The position numbers were made by a program, and so were the translations under genes. From NCBI RefSeq assembly GCF_004122115.1, contig NZ_SBKP01000012.1:1-64000 (forward strand): a stretch of 64,000 nucleotides of DNA, written 5' to 3'. This DNA comes from Sphingobium fluviale. Lineage in GTDB: Bacteria; Pseudomonadota; Alphaproteobacteria; Sphingomonadales; Sphingomonadaceae. This document shows, one piece after another, positions 54,088-62,988 of the stretch. Below the pieces are notes generated by a model. The model did not search any database and had not been told where the DNA came from. It saw only the letters and a list, made by a program, of their open reading frames with translations. Numbering within the stretch: position 1 is the first letter of the stretch; the number at the start of each line of letters is the position of its first letter.

Positions 54088-55020
54088 ATGAGCACCGCCC
54101 CACCCGAACATACCCATTATTACGACCATATCTATCTGCCGCACACGCATGAGCGCAACGCGCGGCGCACCAACTGGGTTATCGGCCTCACCATGGTGAC
54201 GATGGCGGTGGAAATTGCGGCGGGATGGCTCACCGGCTCGATGGCGCTGCTGGCCGATGGCTTTCACATGGCGACCCACGCGGGCGCGCTGGCGATAGCG
54301 GCGCTGGCCTATGGCTTTGCCCGCCGCCACGCACGCAACGCCCGCTTTACCTTCGGCACCGGCAAGGTGGGAGATCTGGCGGGGTTCGCCTCCGCGATAT
54401 TGCTGGCGGTGGCGGCGCTGGGGATTGCGGCGGAATCGACGGCGCGGCTTTTTCATCTGCGAAGAATTGATTTTGACGAGGCGTTGCTGGTGGCGGCCAT
54501 CGGGCTGGCGGTGAACCTCATCAGCGCATGGATGCTGATGGATCGCCATGACCACAGCCATAATCATGCCCACGACCATCATCATGCCCACGCCGATACC
54601 AATTTGCGTGCCGCCTATCTCCATGTGCTCGCCGATGCGCTGACCTCGGTTGCGGCGATCGCAGCCTTGCTGGGTGGGCGCTATCTCGGATGGCTGTGGC
54701 TCGATCCGCTGATCGGCATTGCCGGCGCGCTGATCATTTTGCGCTGGGCATGGGGGCTGATGCGCGATGCGGCCGCCATATTGCTGGACACCGCCGAGCC
54801 GGAACATGCCGCCGCAATCGAGCGGATCGTGACGGAAGCAGGCGGTGGGATAGCGGACCTGCATGTCTGGCGTTTGGGGCCGCATGCACACGCCGCCATC
54901 GTCAGCCTTGTGGGGGAGGCGGGCGATGCGCAGGCGATCCGCCACGCCATCCATGCCCTGCCGCACTTCGTGCATGTGACGGTGGAGCGCCAACCGGGAA
55001 CAAGCCTTGCCAGCCGTTAA
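54088..55020 (+). CDS. dmeF: cation diffusion facilitator, DmeF type
   Basis: A 310-residue six-helix exporter. The transmembrane metal site pattern ALLADGFHM and HVLADALTS is present, with a histidine-rich cytoplasmic loop (DHSHNHAHDHHHAHAD) near residues 155-170 and a His-rich N-terminus. DmeF proteins export cobalt and nickel. GGAGG lies 15 bases upstream. TTGACGTCAA at 54052-54061 is a small palindrome in the promoter region. Confidence 0.88.
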   Translation: MSTAPPEHTHYYDHIYLPHTHERNARRTNWVIGLTMVTMAVEIAAGWLTGSMALLADGFHMATHAGALAIAALAYGFARRHARNARFTFGTGKVGDLAGFASAILLAVAALGIAAESTARLFHLRRIDFDEALLVAAIGLAVNLISAWMLMDRHDHSHNHAHDHHHAHADTNLRAAYLHVLADALTSVAAIAALLGGRYLGWLWLDPLIGIAGALIILRWAWGLMRDAAAILLDTAEPEHAAAIERIVTEAGGGIADLHVWRLGPHAHAAIVSLVGEAGDAQAIRHAIHALPHFVHVTVERQPGTSLASR

Positions 55021-55071
55021 CCTCGGACAAAGACCGGAATTTTAACGATATGCGCGCAGCATTGGCATATC

Positions 55072-55533
55072 ATGCGTGGAAATGCACCCTTGATCGCCGG
55101 GCTGGCAGTGCTGGCACTGGCAGGCGTCCCCTCCTCCCCCGCATTGGCGCGATCGGCACCGAACGGGCCAGAGGCAAGCGCGGCCCCCATATCCCAGGCC
55201 GTGCGCCAGCCACAACGTGCCTCGAACGAGTACGCTGCTCTTCCCATAGAGGGAATGGTGAAACGCGATGGCGCCTATTATCTTGATATCGACGTTCGCG
55301 CGCTTGAGCGCGAGGGTTTTGATACTTACGCGACTGTAGGCGGCAGTCAGGCAGGTTTTGCCCGGCTCAGCGCCGGACTGGTGACAACCGCCCCGCTATC
55401 GGGCGCTCTGTTCGATGGATGGACCCTAATCGGCATGACCGGCTATGGCCGCCGCACCGACACTTCGGTTCTGCGCAATCTCGAAAGCGGCAATCAATGG
55501 GTCGGCGGTCTGGGCTTCGGCTATCGCTTTTAA
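55072..55533 (+). CDS. exported protein, possible outer-membrane strand end
   Basis: A 153-residue protein with a signal peptide (LIAGLAVLALAGVPSSPALA). The C-terminal half is beta-rich and ends in GGLGFGYRF, whose terminal Phe resembles an outer-membrane barrel signal. No family recognised. The end overlaps the convergent SDR gene by four bases. Confidence 0.65.
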   Translation: MRGNAPLIAGLAVLALAGVPSSPALARSAPNGPEASAAPISQAVRQPQRASNEYAALPIEGMVKRDGAYYLDIDVRALEREGFDTYATVGGSQAGFARLSAGLVTTAPLSGALFDGWTLIGMTGYGRRTDTSVLRNLESGNQWVGGLGFGYRF

Positions 55534-56252
55534 GCTTCGACCCGAATCCGTTCACCGTTAGGTGCGTTGCGCATGACGAGGGCGAGGATGTCCTTCGCCA
55601 CGACTTCCGGCGCTTTCACCGTCTGCGGGTCTTCGCCGGGGAAGGCCTTGGCGCGCATCGCGGTGCGCGTTGCGCCGGGATCGACGATGTGGGTGCGGAT
55701 GGCGGAAATATTCTTCACTTCCTCGCCATAGGCCAGCACCAGCGCCTCCAGCGCCGCCTTGGTCGCGGCATAGGCGCCCCAATAGGGCCGCGGATTGCGG
55801 GCCGCACTGCTGGTGAGTGCTACCACGCGCGCATCGGCGGAAGCGCGCAACAGCGCGTCGAACGCGGCGATCAGCGCCTGATTCGCGCTGATATTCAAGG
55901 TCATGACCTTCGCGAATTCCTTGGTGTCGATTGCGGGGACAGACGCGAGGCTGCCCAGTTGCGCGGCATTGAGCACCAGCAAATCAAGCGCCTTCCAGCG
56001 CCCGGCAATAGCGGTCGCCAGCCGGCCGATGCTTTCTCCATCGATCAGGTCCAGTGGCGCGATGGTGGCGCTCCCGCCCGCATCATGGATGCGCGCCTCG
56101 ACCTCTTCCAGCCCCTCTGCTGTGCGCGCGACGAGGATCACATGCGCACCAGCCTGGCCCAGCGCCACGGCGGTCTCCGCGCCAATGCCTCGACTCGCGC
56201 CGGTGACGAGGGCGAGCTTGCCGCCAAGCGGCTTGTCCTTAGCATCCGCCAT
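55530..56252 (-). CDS. short-chain dehydrogenase/reductase
   Basis: A 240-residue NAD(P)-dependent oxidoreductase. The cofactor motif is TGASRGIG at residues 17-24, NAAQLG follows (NNAG position) and YAATK carries the catalytic Tyr and Lys. Substrate unknown. It starts five bases after the purF stop and may be cotranscribed. Confidence 0.9.
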   Translation of the reverse strand: MADAKDKPLGGKLALVTGASRGIGAETAVALGQAGAHVILVARTAEGLEEVEARIHDAGGSATIAPLDLIDGESIGRLATAIAGRWKALDLLVLNAAQLGSLASVPAIDTKEFAKVMTLNISANQALIAAFDALLRASADARVVALTSSAARNPRPYWGAYAATKAALEALVLAYGEEVKNISAIRTHIVDPGATRTAMRAKAFPGEDPQTVKAPEVVAKDILALVMRNAPNGERIRVEA

Positions 56253-56257
56253 GGCGT

Positions 56258-57727
56258 TCAGGATACCCGCTCGGACAGCAGCTCAAGCTGGTCGCGCACC
56301 TCGGCTTCATCCTGATCAGTCAGTGCGGTCGGATAGTCGCCGGTGAAGCAGGCGTCGCAATATTGCGGGCGGATGTCGGCACGCTTCGCCTCGCCCAGCG
56401 CCTTGTAGAGGCCATCGATCGAGAGGAAGGAGAGACTGTCGGCGTGGATGAAATCCCGCATCCCGCCGATGTCGAGCTTGTGGGCGAGCAGCTTGGTGCG
56501 CTCCGGCGTATCGACGCCGTAGAAGCAGCTATGCCGCGTCGGCGGGCTGGCGATGCGCATATGCACTTCTTTCGCGCCTGCCTCGCGCATCATCTGCACG
56601 ATCTTCAAGCTGGTCGTGCCCCGCACGATGCTGTCATCGATCAAAACGATGCGCTTGCCGTCGATCAGCGCGCGGTTGGCGTTGTGCTTCAGCTTGACGC
56701 CAAGGTGGCGCACCTGATCCCCCGGCTGGATGAAGGTGCGACCGATATAGTGCGAGCGGATGATCCCCAGCTCGAACGGGATGCCCGATTGCTGGGCATA
56801 GCCGATGGCGGCGGGCACGCCCGAATCGGGCACCGGGATGACGTAATCCGCCTCGACCGGATTTTCGAGCGCCAGTTGCGCGCCGATGGATTTGCGCACC
56901 GAATAGACGCTGCTGCCATCGACAATCGAATCGGGGCGGGAGAAATAGACATGCTCGAAGATGCACGGGCGGGGGTGAACCTCGCCGAAGGGGCGGTGGC
57001 TGCGGATCTGCTCCGCGCTGGCGCCATGCGGCACCACGATCAGCTCGCCCGGCTCGACCTGGCGGATATAATCCGCGCCGACGACATCGAACGCCACCGT
57101 CTCCGACGCGAAAATCACCGCATCTCCGAGCTTGCCCATCACCAGCGGGCGGATGCCCAGCGGATCGCGGCAGGCGATCATGCCTTCCGCCGTCATGCAG
57201 ATGAGGGAATAGGCGCCCTCGACCTGCTTCAGTGCATCGATGAACCGATCAAGCAGCGTGCGATAGCTGGAGGTGGCGACGAGGTGGATGATAACCTCGG
57301 TGTCGGAGGTCGACTGAAAAATCGAACCACGACGAATCAGCTCGCGCCGCAGCTTCATCGCGTTGGAGATGTTGCCGTTGTGCGCCACCGCGAAGCCGCC
57401 GGTCGACAGCTCGGCATAGAGCGGCTGGACATTGCGCAGCGAGGTCTCGCCGGTGGTGGAATAGCGCACATGGCCGCAGGCGACCTCGCCGGGCAGCGCC
57501 CTGATCGCCTCGTCATTGTCGAAATTGCCGGCCACATGGCCCATCGCCCGCGTGGTGTGGAACTCGCGCCCGTCCCAGCTTGTGATCCCGGCGGCCTCCT
57601 GCCCCCGGTGCTGGAGCGCATGGAGGCCAAGCGCGACCATGGCCGAAGCGGTGGTGGCGCCGGATACGCCAAAAATGCCGCACTCCTCGCGGAGCTTGTC
57701 GTCGTCAAACGGATGGGTTGTGAGCAT
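56258..57727 (-). CDS. purF: amidophosphoribosyltransferase
   Basis: A 489-residue enzyme for the first committed purine step, PRPP plus glutamine to phosphoribosylamine. The N-terminal glutaminase nucleophile is C16 after a short propeptide (EECGIFGVSG). VRYSTTGETSLRNVQPL belongs to the glutaminase and VLIDDSIVRGTT to the PRPP-binding domain. ATG 57727 follows AGGA by five bases. It is divergent from the ccm operon. Confidence 0.97.
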   Translation of the reverse strand: MLTTHPFDDDKLREECGIFGVSGATTASAMVALGLHALQHRGQEAAGITSWDGREFHTTRAMGHVAGNFDNDEAIRALPGEVACGHVRYSTTGETSLRNVQPLYAELSTGGFAVAHNGNISNAMKLRRELIRRGSIFQSTSDTEVIIHLVATSSYRTLLDRFIDALKQVEGAYSLICMTAEGMIACRDPLGIRPLVMGKLGDAVIFASETVAFDVVGADYIRQVEPGELIVVPHGASAEQIRSHRPFGEVHPRPCIFEHVYFSRPDSIVDGSSVYSVRKSIGAQLALENPVEADYVIPVPDSGVPAAIGYAQQSGIPFELGIIRSHYIGRTFIQPGDQVRHLGVKLKHNANRALIDGKRIVLIDDSIVRGTTSLKIVQMMREAGAKEVHMRIASPPTRHSCFYGVDTPERTKLLAHKLDIGGMRDFIHADSLSFLSIDGLYKALGEAKRADIRPQYCDACFTGDYPTALTDQDEAEVRDQLELLSERVS

Positions 57728-57915
57728 GATCCTGTCGGGTCCAATGCACGTTGATTCTGGTGATAGGGGCGACCTTACAGCGGGCATATAGGCGTATCGT
57801 TCCGCTTTGTCGCCCCCCTGATTGCCATATGGGTGTCACATTTTGGGTATCTGAGCCAAACCGACGCGCATGGAGCCTAGCCAGCCGGTTCCCGCCCCGC
57901 TAAAGGAAGCGCGCA

Positions 57916-58659
57916 ATGCACGCTTTCGCCAACCCCGCGAAGTTTCTTTCCCTCTCCCGGCCGATGACGCCGTGGCTGTTCTGGGGCGGCCTTGCGCTTA
58001 TCCTCATTGGCGGCGGATGCGGCCTGTTCCTCACCCCGGCGGACTATCTGCAAGGCGAATCGGTGCGTATCCTCTATATCCATGTGCCCGCCGCATGGCT
58101 GGGCATGGGCGGGTGGAGCGGCCTTGCCATCGCCGCGCTGGTGCAGATCGTGTGGCGGCACCCGCTCGCCGGAGTCGCCGGGCGCGCCATTGCGGTGCCG
58201 GGCGCGCTGTTCACCGCCATCTGCCTCGCCACCGGCTCGATCTGGGGCAGGCCGACCTGGGGCACCTGGTGGGAGTGGGACGGGCGGATGACGAGCATGC
58301 TGGTGCTTTTGTTCCTCTATTTCGGTTATATCGCCCTCGCTCGCGCCTCTGCTGAGCAGGCGGGCGGCATGGGAGAGAATGGCGGTGTTTCGCGCGTGAC
58401 GGCGATCTTCGCGCTAGTCGGCGCGGTCAACCTGCCGATCATCAACCGCAGCGTGGTATGGTGGAATAGCCTGCATCAGGGGCCGAGCATCACCATGCGC
58501 GGGTCGACCATAGACAGCGCGATATTGTGGCCGCTGGGCTTTACGGTGATCGGCTTCTCCCTGTGGTTCGGCGCGATCGTGCTGATGCGGATGCGCAGCA
58601 TATTGGCACAGAACAAGGTCGAGGCGCGGCTGGCGCGCATGGCGCGGGAGGCGGCGTGA
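57916..58659 (+). CDS. ccmC: heme exporter/handling protein CcmC
   Basis: A 247-residue six-helix protein that presents heme to CcmE. The tryptophan-rich WD segment (WGRPTWGTWWEWD, residues 110-122) lies between heme-ligand candidates H56 and H187. AAGGAAG precedes ATG 57916. First gene of a contiguous ccmCDEFGHI run; ccmA and ccmB are not adjacent. Confidence 0.95.
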   Translation: MHAFANPAKFLSLSRPMTPWLFWGGLALILIGGGCGLFLTPADYLQGESVRILYIHVPAAWLGMGGWSGLAIAALVQIVWRHPLAGVAGRAIAVPGALFTAICLATGSIWGRPTWGTWWEWDGRMTSMLVLLFLYFGYIALARASAEQAGGMGENGGVSRVTAIFALVGAVNLPIINRSVVWWNSLHQGPSITMRGSTIDSAILWPLGFTVIGFSLWFGAIVLMRMRSILAQNKVEARLARMAREAA

Positions 58660-58663
58660 GAGC

Positions 58664-58795
58664 ATGAATCACTGGCCGTTTATCATCGCCGCCTATGCGC
58701 TCACGGCGCTGGGCGTCATCGGCATGAGCTGGGCGAGCTGGCGCGCGATGCGCGCGGCCGAGGCGCGGGCAGACGCGCTGCGGCGGGATCGCTGA
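58664..58795 (+). CDS. ccmD: heme exporter protein CcmD
   Basis: A 43-residue single-helix protein (MNHWPFIIAAYALTALGVIG...) with an Arg/Ala-rich cytoplasmic tail, the usual CcmD form that stabilises the CcmC-CcmE complex. It lies five bases after ccmC and one base before ccmE. Confidence 0.9.
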   Translation: MNHWPFIIAAYALTALGVIGMSWASWRAMRAAEARADALRRDR

Positions 58796-58796
58796 A

Positions 58797-59255
58797 ATGG
58801 CTCTGAAATCCAAACATCAGAGGCTGGTCCTGGCGCTCATCGCGCTGGTGGCGATTATCGGTGCGGGCCTGCTCGCGGCGTCCGCACTGAAGGATGAGGC
58901 CGCCTATTTCTATGTGCCCGCCGACGTGAAGTTCAAAGGGTTCACTCCCGGAAAGGCGGTGAGGCTGGGCGGCATGGTGGTGGCGGGCAGCCTAGCCCAT
59001 GCGCCCGATGGCGTGACGAAAACCTTCACCGTGTCAGACGGCAAGGCCAGCGTTCCGGTGCGCTTCACCGGCATTGCGCCCGATCTGTTCCGCGAAGGCT
59101 CCGGCGTGGTGGCAGAAGGCAAGTTTGATGCGCAGGGCACCTTCATCGCCGACAATCTGCTCGCCAAGCATGACGAACGCTATATGCCGCGCGAGATGGA
59201 GGGGATGAGCTATGACCCCACCACCCACAAGGTGACAGGGGCCAACCAGCCATGA
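58797..59255 (+). CDS. ccmE: cytochrome c heme chaperone CcmE
   Basis: A 152-residue membrane-anchored OB-fold chaperone. After the N-terminal helix (about 8-28), the domain ends with H125 and Y129 in LAKHDERYMP, the HxxxY motif that binds heme covalently at the histidine. Confidence 0.96.
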   Translation: MALKSKHQRLVLALIALVAIIGAGLLAASALKDEAAYFYVPADVKFKGFTPGKAVRLGGMVVAGSLAHAPDGVTKTFTVSDGKASVPVRFTGIAPDLFREGSGVVAEGKFDAQGTFIADNLLAKHDERYMPREMEGMSYDPTTHKVTGANQP

Positions 59256-59278
59256 TCGGTGGCACGATCATCCCCTAT

Positions 59279-59369
59279 CGTCACCCTGAACTTGTTTCAG
59301 GGTCCATGTCTATTCTTGGAGTATGGCTGCCTGAGGCGCGATGGATGCTGAAACGAGTTCAGCATGACG
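59279..59369. repeat. family A inverted repeat, copy 3
   Basis: Left arm 59279-59307 is the CCCTGAACTTGTTTCAGGG variant seen in copy 2; right arm 59341-59369 is the TGCTGAAAC...TTCAGCA form with one change (GAG for AAG). It is inserted between ccmE and ccmF inside the operon. Confidence 0.88.
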
Positions 59370-59391
59370 GTTTCATAAAAGAGAAAGCGCG

Positions 59392-61326
59392 GTGATCGCC
59401 GAACTCGGCCTTGCGGCGCTGTGGCTGGCGGCGGGACTGGCGCTGTTGCAACTGGTGCTGGCCGCGCTGGGGCTGGGCAAGGGCCGGGCAGAGCTGCTCA
59501 GCGGTGTGCGCCCGGTCGCGGTGGCGCAGGGTCTGCTTGGCGCGCTTTCTTTTGGCGCGCTGATCGCGCTGTTTCTGCGGTCTGACATGTCCGTGCTGCT
59601 CGTCGCGATGAACAGCCACAGCGCCAAGCCGTGGCTCTATAAGTTCGCCGGGGCGTGGGGCAATCATGAAGGCTCGATGCTGCTGTGGGTGACGGTGATG
59701 GGGCTGGCGGGCGCGCTCGTCGCGCTGCTGGAACGCGGCCTGAAGCGCGAGACGCATATGGCGACCTTGGGCGCGCAGGCGGCAATCTCGCTCGGTTTTT
59801 ATGCGTTTCTGCTGTTCTCTTCCAACCCGTTTGCGCGGCTTAACCCCGCCGCGCCAGACGGGCAGGGCTTAAATCCGCTGTTGCAGGACCCCGGTCTCGC
59901 CTTTCATCCGCCGACGCTCTATTTCGGATATGTCGGCCTCTCCGTAGCCTTCTCCTTCGCGGTTGGTGCGTTGCTGACGGCGCGGGTGGACGCCGCCTTC
60001 GCCCGCGCGATGCGCCCTTGGGTACTCGGCGCATGGGTGCTCCTCACCATCGGCATCACGGCGGGCAGCTATTGGGCTTATTATGAGCTGGGCTGGGGCG
60101 GCTGGTGGTTTTGGGACCCGGTGGAGAACGCCTCGCTGATGCCATGGCTCGCCGCCACCGCGCTGCTCCATTGCGTGACGGTGCTGGCGACGCGTGACGC
60201 CTTGCGCGCATGGACAGTGATGCTCGCCGTCGTCGCCTTCTCGATGTCGATGGTCGGCACCTTCCTCGTGCGTTCGGGTATCCTTACCAGCGTTCATGCC
60301 TTCGCGGTGGACCCGGAGCGGGGCAGCTTCATCCTCGTGTTGCTGCTGCTCTACATCGGCGGGGCGCTGGCGCTGTTTGGCTTGCGCGTCGGCACGGTGC
60401 GTGAGGGCCGACAGTTTGAGGGCGTCAGCCGCGAGGCGCTGCTCGTCGTCAACAACCTGTTGCTCACGGTTATCCTCGGCGTGGTGCTGGTCGGCACGCT
60501 CTATCCGCTGATGGCTGAGGCCTTTGGGCACAAGATCTCGGTCGGCCCGCCCTATTTCAACGCGGTGGCGGGGCCGATCGCGCTTGTGCTCATGCTCGCG
60601 ATGGCGGTGGGGCCGCTGGTGCGCTGGCGGCGCGATGAGCCGGGCGTGGTGGCGGGAAGGCTGCTGTGGCCCGCAGGCCTGATGATCGGCTTGGGCGCGG
60701 CGCTCGGCGTGGCGGCATGGGGCAAGATCGGGGTGCTGCCGTTCCTTGGCCTCGTTGTGGCGGCGGGCGTTGCGCTCGCGAGCCTGATCCCGCTCACCAA
60801 GCGCAACCTCAGGCGCACGCCATTGTTCACCTATGGCATGGTGCTGGCGCATCTCGGCTGCGCGGTGTCTTTGGGTGGGATGGCGGCGGAGAGCGCCTTC
60901 ACCACCGAGAGACTGGTTGCGATGAAGCCGGGTGAGAGCGTGGAGGCGGCGGGCTGGCGCATCCGCTTTGACCGCGCGCTCCCGCTTGCCGGGCCGAACT
61001 GGGTGGCGATGCAGGCCGATATGGCCGCGAGCCGGGGCGGGGAGGACATCATGCTCCATCCGCAGAGCCGCTTTTTCTCCAGCCCGCCCACCACCACCAG
61101 CGAGTCGGCGATCCTCACGCGCTGGGACGGGCAACTCTATGTCGTGCTGGGCGAGGCGCTGGACGATGGGCGCTGGCAGATGCGCATCTGGTGGAAGCCG
61201 TTCGTCACTTTCATCTGGTTCGGCGGTTTGATGATCGCGGCGGGAGGCACGCTGACGCTGATCGGGCGTGAGCGCCGCGGCTGGATGATGAGACTGCGCC
61301 GCCACCGCGCGGAGCAATCGGCATGA
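59392..61326 (+). CDS. ccmF: cytochrome c heme lyase component CcmF
   Basis: A 644-residue polytopic protein of the cytochrome c synthetase complex. The WWFWDPVENASLMPWL region is the conserved tryptophan-rich heme-binding segment, with 14 or so helices and a periplasmic domain near 490-600. GTG 59392 is the start. Its stop overlaps ccmG (ATGA). Confidence 0.95.
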   Translation: MIAELGLAALWLAAGLALLQLVLAALGLGKGRAELLSGVRPVAVAQGLLGALSFGALIALFLRSDMSVLLVAMNSHSAKPWLYKFAGAWGNHEGSMLLWVTVMGLAGALVALLERGLKRETHMATLGAQAAISLGFYAFLLFSSNPFARLNPAAPDGQGLNPLLQDPGLAFHPPTLYFGYVGLSVAFSFAVGALLTARVDAAFARAMRPWVLGAWVLLTIGITAGSYWAYYELGWGGWWFWDPVENASLMPWLAATALLHCVTVLATRDALRAWTVMLAVVAFSMSMVGTFLVRSGILTSVHAFAVDPERGSFILVLLLLYIGGALALFGLRVGTVREGRQFEGVSREALLVVNNLLLTVILGVVLVGTLYPLMAEAFGHKISVGPPYFNAVAGPIALVLMLAMAVGPLVRWRRDEPGVVAGRLLWPAGLMIGLGAALGVAAWGKIGVLPFLGLVVAAGVALASLIPLTKRNLRRTPLFTYGMVLAHLGCAVSLGGMAAESAFTTERLVAMKPGESVEAAGWRIRFDRALPLAGPNWVAMQADMAASRGGEDIMLHPQSRFFSSPPTTTSESAILTRWDGQLYVVLGEALDDGRWQMRIWWKPFVTFIWFGGLMIAAGGTLTLIGRERRGWMMRLRRHRAEQSA

Positions 61327-61853
61327 AGGGCCGCTGGCTGACCTGGGCGCCGCTTGGGTTCTTCATGGCGCTGGCACTGCTGTTCGCCGGGCGGCTGCTG
61401 TGGCCTGAGGAGCATGTGATCCCCTCGCGCATGGTTGGCAAGCCGCTGCCCACCTTCTCCCTGCCTGCTGCCGCGTCGGATCGCCCGGCGCTCGACAGCC
61501 GCCAGTTTGCTACCGGCAAGCCGCGCCTGCTCAATATCTTCGCGAGCTGGTGCGTGCCCTGCGCCGCCGAAGCGCCTCAGCTCATGGCCTTGAAACAGGC
61601 GGGCGTGCCGATTGACGGCATCGCCATTCGCGACGCGCGCGCGGATGTGGACCGCTTTCTCGCCCGCCATGGCAATCCGTTCGAGCATATCGGGCTGGAT
61701 GCGCGCTCCTCGGTGCAGCTGGCGCTGGGAAGCTCCGGCGTGCCCGAAACCTTCGTCATCGGTGGCGATGGACGCATCTTGCATCAGCATATCGGCGATA
61801 TCCGCGCCGATGATGTAGAGACCATTCTCGCTATCTGGAAAGAGGCGCAATGA
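61323..61853 (+). CDS. ccmG: thiol:disulfide interchange protein CcmG/DsbE
   Basis: A 176-residue membrane-anchored thioredoxin-fold reductase for apocytochrome c. The active site is WCVPC (C77, C80); GVPETFVI supplies the cis-proline. It overlaps ccmF and ccmH by four bases each. Confidence 0.95.
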   Translation: MKGRWLTWAPLGFFMALALLFAGRLLWPEEHVIPSRMVGKPLPTFSLPAAASDRPALDSRQFATGKPRLLNIFASWCVPCAAEAPQLMALKQAGVPIDGIAIRDARADVDRFLARHGNPFEHIGLDARSSVQLALGSSGVPETFVIGGDGRILHQHIGDIRADDVETILAIWKEAQ

Positions 61854-62266
61854 TGCGCGCGCCGCTTTTCCTGCTAGCCTTGGCCGTTGCCGCTCCGCTG
61901 ACGGCGCAAACCGCGCTGCCGCCCGCCCCCTATGCCAACCAGCAACTTGCTGACCCGGTGCAGGAGCGCAAGGCGCATGAGTTGATGCTCACCATCCGCT
62001 GCGTCACCTGCCAGAGCCAGTCTATTGCAGACAGCGACGCCAGCATGGCGGCGGACCTGCGCTCGGAAATTCGCGCGCGCATCGCGGCGGGCGAGGAGCC
62101 GGAGCAGATTCGCGCCTGGCTGATCGAGCGTTATGGCGCATGGATCAGCTATCAGCCGACGGCGGACCCGATCACCTGGCCGCTCTGGGCCGCGCCGATC
62201 GCGCTGCTGGCGGGCGGCGGGGCTCTGGTGATAGGGCGCATCCGGCGCAAACGGAGGAACGCGTGA
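61850..62266 (+). CDS. ccmH: cytochrome c maturation protein CcmH
   Basis: A 138-residue protein with a signal peptide, the redox pair in RCVTCQSQ (C51, C54) and a C-terminal helix (about 108-128). It keeps apocytochrome CXXCH reduced. This is the short, CcmH/CycL-type protein; the TPR part is the separate downstream gene. Confidence 0.94.
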   Translation: MMRAPLFLLALAVAAPLTAQTALPPAPYANQQLADPVQERKAHELMLTIRCVTCQSQSIADSDASMAADLRSEIRARIAAGEEPEQIRAWLIERYGAWISYQPTADPITWPLWAAPIALLAGGGALVIGRIRRKRRNA

Positions 62267-62895
62267 TGGGCTGGGCAATCTTTGCATTGTTGGCGGCGCT
62301 GGTCGCAACCGGCCTCATCCTCGCCCGCATGCCGCGCATGGTGTGGGAGCTGGTCGGTTCGGCGCTGCTGCTCGGCGCAGCGGGCTATGCGTGGCAGGGC
62401 AGCCCCTCGCTTAAGGGAGACCCACGCACGGCAGCGCAAAACACCGCGCGCTATGACGAGGATCTGGCCAAGCTGCGCAATGCCTTTTCCGGCACGGACA
62501 ACAAGGCCGCGCCATGGATCACCATGTCTGACGGTCTGGCGCGGCAGGGCGATTACACCGACGCCACCAATGCGTTGGTCGCCGGGGTAAAGGCAGAGCC
62601 GGACAACGCCAACCTCTGGGTCGCGCTCGGCAACATGCTGATCTACAAGGCGGATGGCGCGCTCTCCCCCGCCGCGCGGTTCAGCTATGCTGAGGCGCAG
62701 CGCCTCGCGCCCAAATCCTCCGCCGCACCCTATTTTTATGGCCTCGCGCGGGCGCAGGCGGGCGAATATGACGCCGCGCGGGCGCTATGGGCCGGCTTAC
62801 AGGCGCGCGTGCCGCCGCAAACGCCGCTCTATGCGATGCTCTCCGCAAATATCGCCCAGCTCGATCGGCTGCTTGCCGGACAAGGCAGGCAATAG
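62266..62895 (+). CDS. ccmI: CcmI/CycH-type TPR protein
   Basis: A 209-residue protein with two N-terminal helices (about 3-45) and TPR-like repeats (WITMSDGLARQGDYTDATNALVAGVKAEPDNANLWVALGNML). CcmI chaperones apocytochrome to the lyase. ATG 62266 follows GGAGG by eight bases; GTG 62263 overlaps the ccmH stop and is an alternative. Confidence 0.88.
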   Translation: MGWAIFALLAALVATGLILARMPRMVWELVGSALLLGAAGYAWQGSPSLKGDPRTAAQNTARYDEDLAKLRNAFSGTDNKAAPWITMSDGLARQGDYTDATNALVAGVKAEPDNANLWVALGNMLIYKADGALSPAARFSYAEAQRLAPKSSAAPYFYGLARAQAGEYDAARALWAGLQARVPPQTPLYAMLSANIAQLDRLLAGQGRQ

Positions 62896-62988
62896 CGATG
62901 GCGTTAGCATTCCGTTTATTGCACCGCACTATACGCTGTGCTAACGCCCCGCGATCGGTCGCCCGGAGACCTGCAAAGGCATTTGCAT

